Shown here: in pieces, positions 12,726-22,426 of the stretch
Layout: each line of letters opens with the position of its first letter
Numbering within the stretch: the first letter of the stretch is position 1
Assembly: GCA_023374045.1 (NCBI GenBank)
Contig: CM041778.1
Location: 404,610,438 to 404,674,437 of the forward strand
Reading direction: 5' to 3'
From: Limonium bicolor
Lineage: Eukaryota; Streptophyta; Magnoliopsida; Caryophyllales; Plumbaginaceae
Length of the DNA stretch: 64,000 nucleotides
The notes under the pieces: generated by a model
What the model was told of the DNA's origin: nothing
The model's input: only the letters and a program-made list of their open reading frames with translations
Databases searched by the model: none
Translations under genes and position numbers: made by a program

Positions 12726-13465
12726 TCAATATTGTCTAAACGTCAAATTTAACCGTCCGGGTTTGAAATGTGTAGCATTGACTAAGGTCGGTGGGGCAGT
12801 GTTTAGCTTAATGCCCTTAATCCCATGGTACACTAGCCTTGATTCCCCACCAAATAACAGCACGTCCCCAAACTTCAAAACAATTTTGCTCTCCTTGTCC
12901 ATCCTCTTCTGATCACCGTATAGAAACTCAGCATCATCTCCAATGGAGAATGATACAACTAGTACCCCCTTGGTGATTGACTCGGGTGTTTCGTCTCGGT
13001 CCTGGTGTAACCCAAGTTTTTCCCCTTTTTCATAGAAGTTCACAATGCAGATATCGGCTTCTATGTCTGGTATGGGGTTCGCCTCTAAGTGTTGTGCAAT
13101 CTTGACCACTTCCGTCACCAGGGCTTGAAGACTAGAGGGTATCCTAGGCACTGGTGCTCCATCTATCTTTCTCACATCCTGATATGTCCTAGTTTGCAGA
13201 CCCCAATCCTTACCCATACACATCATATACAATTTAAGTTTCAACCCGCTCTCGTATCCCGGAATGTAAAATCCTCCTAAACCTGTTCCCAAAGTTCTAC
13301 ACTCATTTACAATGGCTATTTGTTCATCTAGGGTTAGGTATTGCTTGAGTAGGATCATGCCGGGTTGAAGCATTTGGCACTCTCCGTCTGGATACTCGTG
13401 TTCTTCGCTCAATAGTTTAGGTGATCTCGGTCTCATAGGTATGGGGTAGCAGATGTCGATGTATC
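12726..13465 (-). CDS. AlkB-family 2-oxoglutarate/Fe(II) dioxygenase carried by the retrotransposon
   Basis: Uninterrupted minus-strand frame. Counting from the ATG at 13436 it has 236 codons, and the frame stays open upstream to a splice-acceptor-like site (intron end at 13466). Catalytic signatures are complete: NFY at 133-135, iron ligands H144-x-D146 (LHQDRDE), distal iron ligand H204 (YHG), and the AlkB-specific R-x-N-x-T-x-R at 228-234 that binds 2-oxoglutarate. Known AlkB proteins oxidatively remove methyl groups from nucleic acid bases; the substrate here cannot be told. The overall sequence looks like the plant ALKBH1-like group, including a DIC motif just upstream of the ATG and a C-terminus ending soon after the arginine motif, so it was probably captured from a host mRNA. 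It lies between the gag zinc-knuckle exon and protease. It has no stops although gag and pol have many. Confidence 0.88.
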
Positions 13466-13606
13466 CTATTAGGTGAAAGGTTTCCTAAGTTAGGTTTCTA
13501 TAAGATTAAGTTCTCTACTAAGCACATTCAACATACAAGATTTATGGTTTGAAAGCTGTAAACACTCAATCATGCTGCATGCCTTTGGTTTAGGTTTTAG
13601 GCTTAC
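13466..13606 (-). other. Putative intron D between gag knuckle exon and AlkB exon
   Basis: 141 bp with donor GTAAGC at 13606 and acceptor CCTAATAG ending at 13466. It contains in-frame stops. Removing it joins the gag frame to the AlkB frame without shift. The same donor can use the more distant acceptor at 12615. No RNA evidence is available. Confidence 0.65.
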
Positions 13607-13972
13607 CGGTATCGCGCTGGGTGCTAGCCTCAGCGCCTGAAGCTCTCGCTGAATAGAGGGTGTTCCGACCCGTGGCGACCTCCTTGCCCTTCTGATGTGT
13701 GGATGAGGATGGCTGCCCCGTCGGAACTCTGGTATAGGTAGTGTGCTGTGGCGCCTGACATCCTCGCGGTCCGCCTGACTTAGTAGTTGGGACCTTCAGT
13801 GCGCCTCTAGGCCCCTTGTACATCCGGCTCTCAGGGTTGGAGTAGCACTCGTACTCTCTGTGGCCCTCCCGCTTGCAGTAGCGGCACTCCACCTTCTTGC
13901 CCGATCAGTCGACGCCAGGGTGGTCCTTCCCACAGCGCTTGCAGAAGAAGTGGCGCTGGGGTGGCTTAGTGC
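13607..13972 (-). pseudogene. Gag exon 4: zinc knuckles of the AlkB-bearing element
   Basis: On the minus strand the exon encodes two knuckles. The first (FFCKRCGKDHPGVD) ends in a TGA at 13905-13907 where the final cysteine would be expected. The second is a perfect C-x2-C-x4-H-x4-C (CRYCKREGHREYEC). A Pro/Ser/Thr/Gly-rich tail leads to the donor at 13606. Zinc knuckles bind the element RNA during packaging. The frame joins exon 3 after removal of intron C. Confidence 0.75.
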
Positions 13973-14052
13973 CTATTGTTGCACAGCTTGGATTAGTAAG
14001 GAATGGTATTTAATTCGAATTATTTATTAAGAAAAAGAGTAGGTATCCTTAC
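13973..14052 (-). other. Putative intron C in gag (80 bp)
   Basis: Donor GTAAGG at 14052 and acceptor CAACAATAG ending at 13973, A+T rich. Excision keeps the gag frame (split codon GGC at the join). Confidence 0.65.
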
Positions 14053-14177
14053 CCTTGGGTGGTGCGGACCTAAGTGACTGGGCGTCGATAGCGGGACCGG
14101 TCAGGCGAGGGATCTGCTACTTCGCCTTCTGACCCTGGTAATCCTGCTGCCCTTTCTTCTTACTGAAGAATTTCCTG
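14053..14177 (-). pseudogene. Gag exon 3 (basic linker)
   Basis: Short minus-strand exon between introns B and C coding a Lys/Gln-rich linker (FFSKKKGQQDYQGQ). It is interrupted by a TAG at 14117-14119, probably a CAG to TAG change. The 5' boundary may be 14177 or 14174 because two CAG acceptors are adjacent; both keep frame. Confidence 0.6.
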
Positions 14178-14257
14178 CTGAAGGTTTAGGGTTAGTAATC
14201 AATTTAAGCATTAAGCAGAAAGTAAGAAAACACAATTCATATTAAAAGGTTTCTTAC
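14178..14257 (-). other. Putative intron B in gag (80 or 83 bp)
   Basis: Donor GTAAGAA at 14257 and acceptor ACCTTCAG ending at 14178 (alternative at 14175). A branch-point-like TTAAT/CTAACCC lies before the acceptor. Excision keeps frame. Confidence 0.65.
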
Positions 14258-14388
14258 TTCCCCCGCTTGCTGCCGCCGCTAGAAGTCACTCCCCCATCCT
14301 CGCCCTCGAGGTTCTTCCTCTTCTTCCCCTGGGCCTCCTCTCGAGTCTAAAGCATCAGCTCGGTCGCCGACGCAGCATCATAGTACTC
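14258..14388 (-). pseudogene. Gag exon 2
   Basis: Minus-strand exon continuing the C-terminal gag helix region (EYYDAASATELML), then a Lys/Arg/Glu-rich, Gly/Ser-rich segment. A TAG sits at 14347-14349. The frame is continuous with exon 1 after removal of intron A. Confidence 0.65.
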
Positions 14389-14467
14389 CTAAAATAAAAA
14401 CCCTTGGTGAGTTTTTGTATTGGTAAGGTAGATCTTAATAGGTAAGGAGATTTAGGTATTTATTTAC
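14389..14467 (-). other. Putative intron A in gag (79 bp)
   Basis: Donor GTAAATA at 14467 directly after a complete CTG codon, and acceptor TTTTATTTTAG ending at 14389. Without splicing, gag would run into a stop in this intron at 14435. Confidence 0.68.
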
Positions 14468-15109
14468 CAGGATGGTGGTGAAGCGTATAGCTCCCATGAA
14501 GCCCTGGATACAGAACTGCAAACCCGCTCTAAACTTCTGGATCTTTACTGTGTCTGAGTAGTCAACTCTTGGAATGAAGTCCAATAGATTGATGAATCGA
14601 GCATAGTACTCATCCACTGTCTGACTCCCCTGAGTCAGAGTCTCGAACTCCTGCCGCTTCCTCTGCTTCAGGTGCTCGGGGTAGTACTTGTCTCGAAGCA
14701 CCTGCACGAATGCAGTCCAGTTAAATCCCGGTGTAGCCCTGTGGTGGTTCTCTACCGACCGCCACCAAATGTCTGCAGCGTCCTTCAGGTGGAAAGCTGC
14801 GATATCAACCTTCTGATCCTCAGGAACCCGTACGGCTTGAAACGCCTTCTGGTGCTCCACAATGAACTTCTCCAGTAAGGCGGGGTCCGGCTCCCCCGAG
14901 TATGTCGGTACTCGTGTGTCAGCTACGCTCTTCAGCCAATTGGTTTCTCTGGGCTGTGGTGGGTGGGGTATGGCTCCCGCAAACTGAGCCCCTAACTGCG
15001 CGGCGAAGGCAGCCATGGCCGCTGCCAAGCCTAGTATCTCTGGAATGTCCTCTGGTGTCTCACCACCACGCCCCCTGTCGGCCCCACGGCCTCTACCACT
15101 CCTTGACAT
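14468..15109 (-). CDS. Gag exon 1 of the AlkB-bearing element (capsid domain)
   Basis: Starts at ATG 15109 with an Arg/Gly-rich N-terminus (MSRSGRGRGADRGRGG), then a hydrophobic alanine-rich stretch. The retrotransposon gag core follows (KDAADIWWRSVEN, FVQVLRDKYYPEHLKQRKRQEF, LTQGSQTVDEYYARF). Gag forms the virus-like particle. This exon has no internal stop. It lacks the C-terminal part and knuckles, which lie in the following exons. The start is supported by its position about 125 bp inside the internal region. Confidence 0.82.
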
Positions 15110-15235
15110 CTATAAGATGATAAGCTATTGTTACTACTCGGTACTATACCATAATTGCATTCATGTTCACAATTGTGTCAGTAAAGGCTGATTTCTTAAC
15201 GTTAAAGGTATTCCTAAGACTTTTCTAAGTCACGA
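15110..15235 (-). other. Leader of the AlkB-bearing element; no recognisable primer-binding site
   Basis: The 126 bp between the gag start and the right LTR should contain a primer-binding site adjoining the LTR. None of the usual complements (GCTCTGATACCA or an Asp-tRNA type) is visible, and the LTR start next to it is diverged. A local rearrangement or gene conversion is likely. Confidence 0.5.
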
Positions 15236-15785
15236 ATCCTCACCGACGTTCCCAATATCGTATTATCGTAAGTCGTAGCATAATTAAAGACGTAATTCGC
15301 AGCAAAAAATTAAACTAACTATTCGCTTTGGTGTTACACGCCGTCACTCACCCTTGTGAGTAACTAGGCAACCTCGTACAGTCAGACTAACTTCATACAT
15401 AGCCGCTGTGATAATTAGATACCGATCAATCACAAATTACAAACCAACTCCAAAACCGAACAAGTGAGCACTAAGTCAAATTACATTCAAATCCCCATAA
15501 CGAAATACATAATAAGTCTTAAAGGTTTGATTCGCAAAAACGATGCTAACTACCCAGCATCCCGCACTCCGGCTTCACGATCCAATCAACAACCTGAAAT
15601 GTGTTGGCCCCAAAACGGGGCTCATCAAACTATATGCTGGTATGCTAAATTTAGTCTTTAAAACATTCGGGTCCCTTAGGTCATTTTAGCCATCTTGACA
15701 TGCGGTTCATTTCATGTTTTTTCCAATTTACAATAATAGTAATCAACTGTAAATGCTTAAATAAACACTCAACAGTTCATCTAAA
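15236..15785 (-). repeat. Right LTR of the AlkB-bearing element, piece 1
   Basis: From GTATTATCGTAAGTCG (15260) this matches 3020 onward almost base for base. The first 24 bp are diverged and lack the expected TGTAACACCCC. The last 5 bases (CTAAA) are an imperfect copy of the CCAAC duplication made by the Tekay-like insertion. Confidence 0.88.
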
Positions 15786-17901
15786 TGTAACACCCCAAAC
15801 ACTGGCCTAGGAGTTAGGGGTATTACACGCCGCGTATTATTACTTAATAACGCAAGGCTCTAATTAACAAACGCAAATGACAAATAAAGGCCCAAACAGA
15901 ATACTTATATTAAAGTATAGTCAAAGTGATGTTGAAACATCCCAAAAAGGTTAATACAAAATCCACAACCGAATAACAAAAGCGGAAGCTAACTTCAGAG
16001 GCCAAAAGGCTACAAGTCAAATACAAAAATCTCAAGAACTGAGTAAATTAATAGCTAAACTCCAGAAGATGAGCAAAGTGATCCTCGCTGATCAATCTGC
16101 AATGTTAGATAAAGTAGGGGGATGAGCAAACAACTATGCCCAGTAGATGACCAACTTCATCAACCAGCATGCTCAAAACATTTATAGAATGTCATCAAAA
16201 CAGAAGTAGGCAGAAGGAAACCATATTCCATGACAGAAATCAGAAACAGAAGTCCACACAAAAAGGACTAATCAGAGCTCAAAAGCAACAGAAGCAGAAA
16301 CAGAAGGGGACCCTAGTTGATCACAGCATACAGACAGAACGAGTAACCACTCGTGAACAGAACGAGGAAACCTCACTCGTAAACAGAACAGGTGGAACAC
16401 CTGTGAACAGAACGGGGAACATCACCCGTGAAACAGAAGGATATCCTACATAGCGCGCTACGAGACAGCGGAACCAGCCATCCAAAGTTCAGACACGGAG
16501 ATAACTAGGTCCCAAAACTGAAGCTTAAATACAGATAAGCATATGTGCACCAACGGCACCACAAAGCATTTAGATAGCTTGGAAATCAGAAGGGGAATAC
16601 AACCCCGCAAACGAAGTCAAAACGGAGCTCAAATGAGCAAGTTATGGTCAAAACAGAGCTATGTCCGAGCTTGTGTCCGGACATCAATGTTCGGACGCAA
16701 GTCGAGACTTTAGAAACCAAATCAGACGGGTGTCCAAACATCAAAGATCGGACAGATGTTCGGACGCTTTCGGAAAACCGATACACGTAATGTCCGAACT
16801 TGTGTCCGGACCTCCATGTTCGGACACAAGTCGAAGCAAAATCAGAGAATGCAGAAGGGCGTGTCCGAACTTCAAAGCTCGGACGGAAGTTTGGACACAG
16901 TGAAAAACTCGGAAAAACACAGGCACAAAAGAGCGTGTCCGAACTTCCAAGATCGGATGGAAGTTCGGACGCGCCGAAAAACTCAGTTTACAGAAGCGAT
17001 TTTCAGACGAACAGAAGCACCGAAACAATGTCAAAACATTATATGTTTGCATAAAACAACCTTGGGGCTTTAAGCCTTTTAAATAGCACTAAGTCAGACA
17101 GATTCAAGCAACACGTAAAGACAATTCGCAAACCAGGAATCCGGAATTTAAAACGCCCCAAGGCTGAACACACTGACTGAATCCATAAGCCACCTACCTC
17201 AATAATCAGCAATGAAATCCAATCTGAACAGACAGCAACGTCCCAACCAACGCAGTAACCCGAGCGCAGACCGACAACGCAATTCCAAGCCTCTGACTAA
17301 ACACAATTGCAGTTCAATTCCCAAATCAGAAACGTAAACCTTAAACCCTGAAACTGAAACTGCAATCCAAAAACTGCAACACAACCCTCACCTTAATCTG
17401 ACGCCGAAATCACAGACGAAGCCAACCGCCGAGGCGGATTGATAGAAACGCAAGAGCCAACGCTGAATCACAATTTAAATTGCAGAGGGCAATCAGAACG
17501 GGGAAAACTCAGGAACCGAAGAATCAAAGAGAGAGCAATCTGACAACCCTACCTCGAAGAAATCAGGAATCCGTAGAGACTGGGCAATCCGTAATTGAAC
17601 TCTGGCAGCAGAAACAATGCCAATGGAGTCTTGACTGAACGAGAGGATGAACGACGCTTGAGAGAGAAGAGAGAGAAGCAAGGCTGGGAAACTGTCAAAT
17701 GAGAGAACGATCTGATCGTGGTGTAGAGCGTGAGGATTAATTAACTAAAGAGTTAATTAATACTTACCAAAATTCATTAGAAGGGAAAAGTCCACCTTGT
17801 CCCTCCGCTGATTTAAATAGGACCCCCATGTCCTACGTAACATAAGCCAACTTAGAATTACATCAAACGAAATAAAATGCAATGAACTTTGGGTTATAAC
17901 A
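15786..17901 (-). repeat. 3' LTR of the Tekay-like element
   Basis: 2116 bp, TGTAACACCCC to GGTTATAACA. On the minus strand a TATA-like CCTATTTAAATC lies near 17810-17821. A hairpin array occupies 16660-16975. Overlapping short frames within the array are by-products of the repeats. Confidence 0.92.
16660..16975. repeat. GTCCGAAC/GTTCGGAC hairpin array (3' LTR copy)
   Basis: Five units of roughly 60-70 bp. In each, GTCCGAAC (often GTCCGAACTT) is followed within 10-25 bases by its complement GTTCGGAC, giving stems of 8-10 bp. The same array is in the other LTR at 23417-23735. Confidence 0.85.
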
Positions 17902-17919
17902 TCACCTCCCCCTTAAAAG
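17902..17919 (-). other. Polypurine tract of the Tekay-like element
   Basis: On the minus strand CTTTTAAGGGGGAGGTGA directly abuts the LTR end at 17901, the expected plus-strand primer. Confidence 0.8.
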
Positions 17920-18679
17920 AATTTCATCCTCGAAATTAAACGTACCTACTGCTCGAAGAGGGCGGCAAACTTAAGACGCACTTCGCTTTCGACCTCCTAG
18001 GTCGTCTCTTCCTCTGACTGACCCGCCCACTGCACCTTCACCAAGGGCATGGTCTTGCTCCTGAGCTTACAAACATCTCGAGCTAGAATCCTCGAAGGAA
18101 CTGCCTCGAACGTGAAGTCCTCTCTCAACTGAAGCGGACTGAAGTCAATCACATGCGACGGGTCCGGAACATACTTCTTCAGCATAGAGACATGGAAAAC
18201 ACTGTGCACTGCTGCTAAAGACGGAGGCAGGGCCAAACGGTAGGCAACCGGTCCGATCCTCTCCAGGATCTCAAAAGGACCCACAAAGCGAGGGCTAAGC
18301 TTGCCTCTCTTCCCAAACCGAACAACTCCTCGAACTGGAGAAACCTTCAAATACACATGATCGCCCACCTCAAACTCTAGAGGTCGCCTCCTCTGATCGG
18401 CGTAACTCTTCTGACGACTCTGAGCTACCAGCAGACGCTCTCTAATACTCTAATAGACTGAATCTTAGCCACAACATCTTCAACCAAGTCCGGACCGACC
18501 ACTGCTCTCTCCTTCAGGTCGTCCCAACAGATGGGTGACCTGCACCTCCTACCATATAGAGCCTCAAACGGGGCCATCCCAATGCTAGTCTGAAAACTAT
18601 TATTATATGCGAACTCGATCAACGCCACATGCTGATCCCAGCTACCTCCAAAGTCTAACACACATGCTCTGAGCATGTC
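17920..18679 (-). pseudogene. Integrase C-terminal part of the Tekay-like element
   Basis: Minus-strand frames 18676-18425 (MLRACVLDF, LIEFAYNNSFQTSIGMAPF, YGRRCRSPICW) and 18368-17997 (VYLKVSPVRGV, LSPRFVGPFEILERI, VFHVSMLKKYVPD). The frame breaks between them because CTCTAATA is tandemly duplicated (18440-18455), an 8-bp insertion. A TAG replaces the Trp codon of the tail motif near 17995, after which the frame continues to about 17950. In the intact state this segment completes integrase and its chromodomain-like tail. Confidence 0.85.
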
Positions 18680-20221
18680 CTAAAGGACCTGATTCGTCCT
18701 CTCTGTCTTCCCATCTGACTGAGGATGATACGCTGAGCTGAACGACAACTTCGTCCCCATAGCCTGATGTAAACTCTGCCAGAATCTGGATACGAAGCGC
18801 GGATCTCTGTCAGACACAATCGAAACAGGCACCCCATGCAGACGCACTATCTCATCCATATACAACTGTGCTAGGCGGTGCAAACTGAAGGTCTTCCTAA
18901 CTGGCAAGAAATGAGCGCTCTTCGTGAGCCTGTCCACAATAACCCAAACTGCATCGAATCCCCTCGGAGTCTTAGGCAGTCCCATGACAAAATCCATGCC
19001 TATGCTCTCCCACTTCCACTCCGGAATGGGAAGAGGCTGAAGTAGACCAGCTGGTCTCTGATGCTCGGCCTTGACCTGCTGACAGGTCCGACATCTGGAT
19101 ATAAAGTCAGAAATATCTCTCTTCATGCTGCTCGACCAGAATGTCTCTCGTAGGTCCCGGTACATCTTTACACCCCCTGGGTGTACCGAGTACGGGGCTC
19201 CATGAGCCTCCTGCATAATCTCTCGCCACAAAGCGTCGTCTGAAGGCACACAAACACGGCCTCTGAACCTCAGACAACCATCCTCTGAAACTCTGAACTC
19301 AGACTCCTGACCAGCAGCCAAACCCTCTCTGATCTTACTCAACTCGGCGTCGAGCTCCTGGCTGGCCTTGATCCGGTCGATCAAGGTAGGCTGAATCTGC
19401 AACACTGCTAACATCCCAGACCTCTCTAGACGGACGACCCAGATACCCAACCGCTGTAACTCGAGAGCAGACCTCTGCACACCAGACAAGGCGCAAACGG
19501 CTCCAGACGGACCCTTCCTACTGAGCGCATCAGCAACTACATTTGCTCTACCAGGATGGTAGGGAATCTCTAAATCGTAATCATGTAGCAACTCCAGCCA
19601 CCTCCTCTGCCTCAAGTTCAACTCCTTCTGAGTGAACAGGTACTTGAGGCTCTTATGATCCGTATAAATTTTGCACGCAACTCCATAGAGGTAATGCCTC
19701 CAAATCTTCAGGGCAAAGACAACAGCAGCTAACTCCAGGTCGTGGGTCGGATAGTTTTTCTCATACGGCTTAAGCTGACGGGAGCCATATGCAACCACCT
19801 TCCCATGCTGCATCAGAACACAACCAAGTCCCTTATGGGACGCATCACAGAAAACCTCTAGACCCTCGGTCCCCTCTGGAAGAGTCAGAATCGGTGCAGA
19901 CGTCAACCTCCTCTTCAGCTCCTGAAAGCACTGCTCACAGGCCTCACTCCACTCGAACTTCACCTCCTTCTGTAGCAGGCGAGTCAAAGGAATCACTAAC
20001 TTGGAGAAGCCCTCCACAAACTTACGATAGTAGCCCGCTAATCCAAGGAAGCTACGAATCTTGCCAACATTAGTAGGCCTGACCCACTCAGTAATAGCTC
20101 TAATCTTCTCCGGGTCCACGGAGATACCATCCTTGGAGACCACATGTCCCAAGAATACTACCTGGTCCAACCAAAACTCACACTTCTTCAGCTTCGCGTA
20201 CAGCTCCTTCTCCCTCAGAGT
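18680..20221 (-). pseudogene. RT C-terminus, RNase H and integrase core of the Tekay-like element
   Basis: A 496-codon open frame from 20170, preceded by a TAG near 20222 in the same frame. Contains the RT thumb ([13 protein letters not shown]), RNase H ([32 protein letters not shown]), the connector (ADALSRKG), the integrase zinc finger (H-x4-H before CRTCQQVK) and the DDE core ([28 protein letters not shown]). One deviation: FWSSSMKRD stands where most copies have FWWPGMK. The frame ends in a TAG at 18680 that is probably a secondary change. All catalytic residues of RNase H and integrase are present. Confidence 0.88.
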
Positions 20222-20905
20222 CTAGAGAACGGTCCTCAAATGCTCCTCGTGCTCCTCAGCACTCTTGGAGTACACCAAGATGTCATCAATGAACACCACC
20301 ACGAACTGGTCCAAAAACGGCTTGAAGACTCTGTTCATCATATCTATAAACACAGAAGGTGCATTCGTCAGACCGAATGGCATCACTAGGAACTCGTAAT
20401 GTCCATAACGAGTCCTGAAGGCGGACTTAGGCACGTCGTCTGCCTTAATCCTCAGCTGATGATAACCGGACCTCAGATCGATCTTCGAGAACACCTTAGC
20501 TCCTGCTAACTGGTCGAACAAGTCGTCTATGCGCGGGAGAGGATACCTATTCTTAATGGTAACCTTATTGAGCTCCCTGTAGTCAATGCACAAGCGCATA
20601 CTACCATCCTTCTTCTTGACAAATAGAACAGGTGCTCCCCAAGGTGACACACTAGGGCGAATGAAGCCCTTATCCAACAACTCCTGCAACTGAACCTTCA
20701 GCTCCTTAAGCTCAGCAGGTGCTATCCGGTATGGGGCCTTAGAAATTGGCTGAGTCTCAGGTGCGAGCTCGATCGAGAACTCCACCTCTCTGGCAGGGGG
20801 AAGCCCAGGTACATCATCCTGGAACACATCTGGGAAGTCTCTGGCCACTGGTATGTCCTCTAGCTTCGCGTCCTTGCGAACCTCAGGGATGTAGCACAGA
20901 TATCC
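20222..20905 (-). pseudogene. Reverse transcriptase of the Tekay-like element
   Basis: The frame contains the full palm order: [69 protein letters not shown], and the active site [12 protein letters not shown] with both aspartates. It is separated from protease by one TAG near 20906 and from the downstream part by a TAG near 20222. The enzyme core is intact, so the copy lost activity recently. Confidence 0.9.
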
Positions 20906-21415
20906 CTAGCATCCTTTCCTCAAATGGCGGAACGCCTGCATAGCTGAGATGACTGGCGGCGAACACGGGATTCCATTCCCTGCTACAACTAGGCGGGGCT
21001 GACCCGGCTCCTCAAAAGTGACTCTCGAAGCAGCACAATCAATATGGGCATGGTGGGAAGCAAGCCAATCCATACCCAGAATCACATCGAAACTAGTCAT
21101 CTCCATAGGGATGAGGTTAGCATACAGAGTCCTATCTCTGACTAACACAGGACTAGCTTTACAGACAGAATTCAAAAGCATAGAAGAGTCCCTAACTAAT
21201 GGACTATGCACACACAACTCAACCCCTAGAGGCACAACAGGCAAACCGAGCTCACCCACCAACTCAGCAGAAATAAAAGAGTGGGTGGCTCCAGAGTCAA
21301 ACAAGCAGAAAACAGAACGAGAAGACAGCTGGAGAATACCTGTGACAACTCTGTTAGTGGATCGGTCTCGACCTCCAGCCATCGCATAGACCCTGGCCTG
21401 GCCCTGGGGCTTCTT
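20906..21415 (-). pseudogene. Protease of the Tekay-like element
   Basis: Minus-strand frame following gag after a TAA. Contains the active-site motif CLFDSGATHSFIS and the second conserved block FDVILGMDWLASH. It ends in a TAG at 20906, after which the same frame leads into RT. It would cleave the Gag-Pol precursor. Confidence 0.87.
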
Positions 21416-22426
21416 TTACTCAGCCCGGTCTCGATCTCTGGAATCAGATACGGACCCTCCAGCTCTACCTCCAGAGCTACCTCTGCTCCTCTCGGCCTGA
21501 GGGCAGTCGGTAATCCTGTGCTCCAAGGATCCACACTTAAAGCAGGCTCCGGACTTCTTGTAGTAGTCCTGGCCTCGATGAAACTTGCCACAGACCTGGC
21601 ACTTCGGGGCGGATGAAGATGAGGACGATCCTCCTCTGTCTCTCGAACGGTCTCCAGTAGACTGCTTCTTCTGAGAAGCAGACTGATCCCTTCTATCAGT
21701 ATCATCGGACCTCAGCTTCCTCTTCTGGTCCTTCCCAGACTGGCGGCCCCTCAAATCAGCCTCTACCAACAGGGCGACATCAGCAACGTCCCTGAAGGTC
21801 TTGTGACGCAGAGGCGTCACAACAAAATGAATATCCGGCCTCAAGCCGCTCTCAAACTTCCTGGCCTTCCTATGCTCGTCCGGCTCAGGTGCGAACTTCG
21901 ACAGGCTGATGAACTTCCTGACGTACTCCTCCACACTCATATCGCGCCCCTGGGGAAGCCTATTATACTCCAAGTTGCGCTGGTCCTTATAGACATTGGG
22001 GTAGAACTGCTTGTTGAACTCCCCGGTAAACTGGTCCCACGTCCAAGGCTGTGGGAACCTCCCCATAACTGACCTCCACCACTCCTTGGCTTCAGCCTTG
22101 AAAAGAAAGGTGGTGAAGTCCACCTTATGCTCCTCCTCTGAGCCCATAACTCGTAACAGATCCTCCACCTCAGTCACCCAATGACTGGCCTCCTGGGGAT
22201 CTCCAGTCCCATCGAAGGAAGGGGGCTTCAGCTTCATAAATTCCTGGAGCGCCTTCACATTCCGGCCTCCAGCCTCAACAGCCCCAGCTCCGGCTGCACC
22301 GCCACCAGCTGGTCCTCCTCTAGGGGCTCCTCTAGCTGCAGCTACCTGCAGCAGCTGCGTCATGAACTGCTGCACCGCCTCGGCGACACCGCCCTGGTGA
22401 GTGACTGGAGCTCTTCGTGGAGGCAT
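21416..22426 (-). CDS. Gag of the Tekay-like element
   Basis: 336 codons from ATG 22426 to a TAA at 21416. Pro/Ala/Gly-rich N-terminus, gag core (PPSFDGTGDPQEASHWV, AKEWWRSVMG, WDQFTGEFNKQFYP, MSVEEYVRKFISLSKFAPEPDE), a basic Ser/Asp/Arg-rich linker, then CQVCGKFHRG and a perfect CCHC knuckle CFKCGSLEHRITDC. No internal stops. The frame is the same as protease, so the TAA may be either the natural gag end or a mutation in a single Gag-Pol frame. Confidence 0.92.
   Translation of the reverse strand: MPPRRAPVTHQGGVAEAVQQFMTQLLQVAAARGAPRGGPAGGGAAGAGAVEAGGRNVKALQEFMKLKPPSFDGTGDPQEASHWVTEVEDLLRVMGSEEEHKVDFTTFLFKAEAKEWWRSVMGRFPQPWTWDQFTGEFNKQFYPNVYKDQRNLEYNRLPQGRDMSVEEYVRKFISLSKFAPEPDEHRKARKFESGLRPDIHFVVTPLRHKTFRDVADVALLVEADLRGRQSGKDQKRKLRSDDTDRRDQSASQKKQSTGDRSRDRGGSSSSSSAPKCQVCGKFHRGQDYYKKSGACFKCGSLEHRITDCPQAERSRGSSGGRAGGSVSDSRDRDRAE

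Noticed and set aside
12726..13436. AlkB frame as an independent host gene next to the element
   Set aside because: It lies between gag and protease of one bounded element, in the same orientation, and its splice phases fit the gag frame; no insertion footprint around it. Kept as part of the element, though a separate retrocopy insertion is not fully excluded.
16586..17073. Six overlapping open frames on both strands in the Tekay-like LTR
   Set aside because: All arise from the hairpin repeat units (RTSVR, SDGS and similar periodic peptides); they lie in a non-coding LTR and recur in the second LTR with different breaks.
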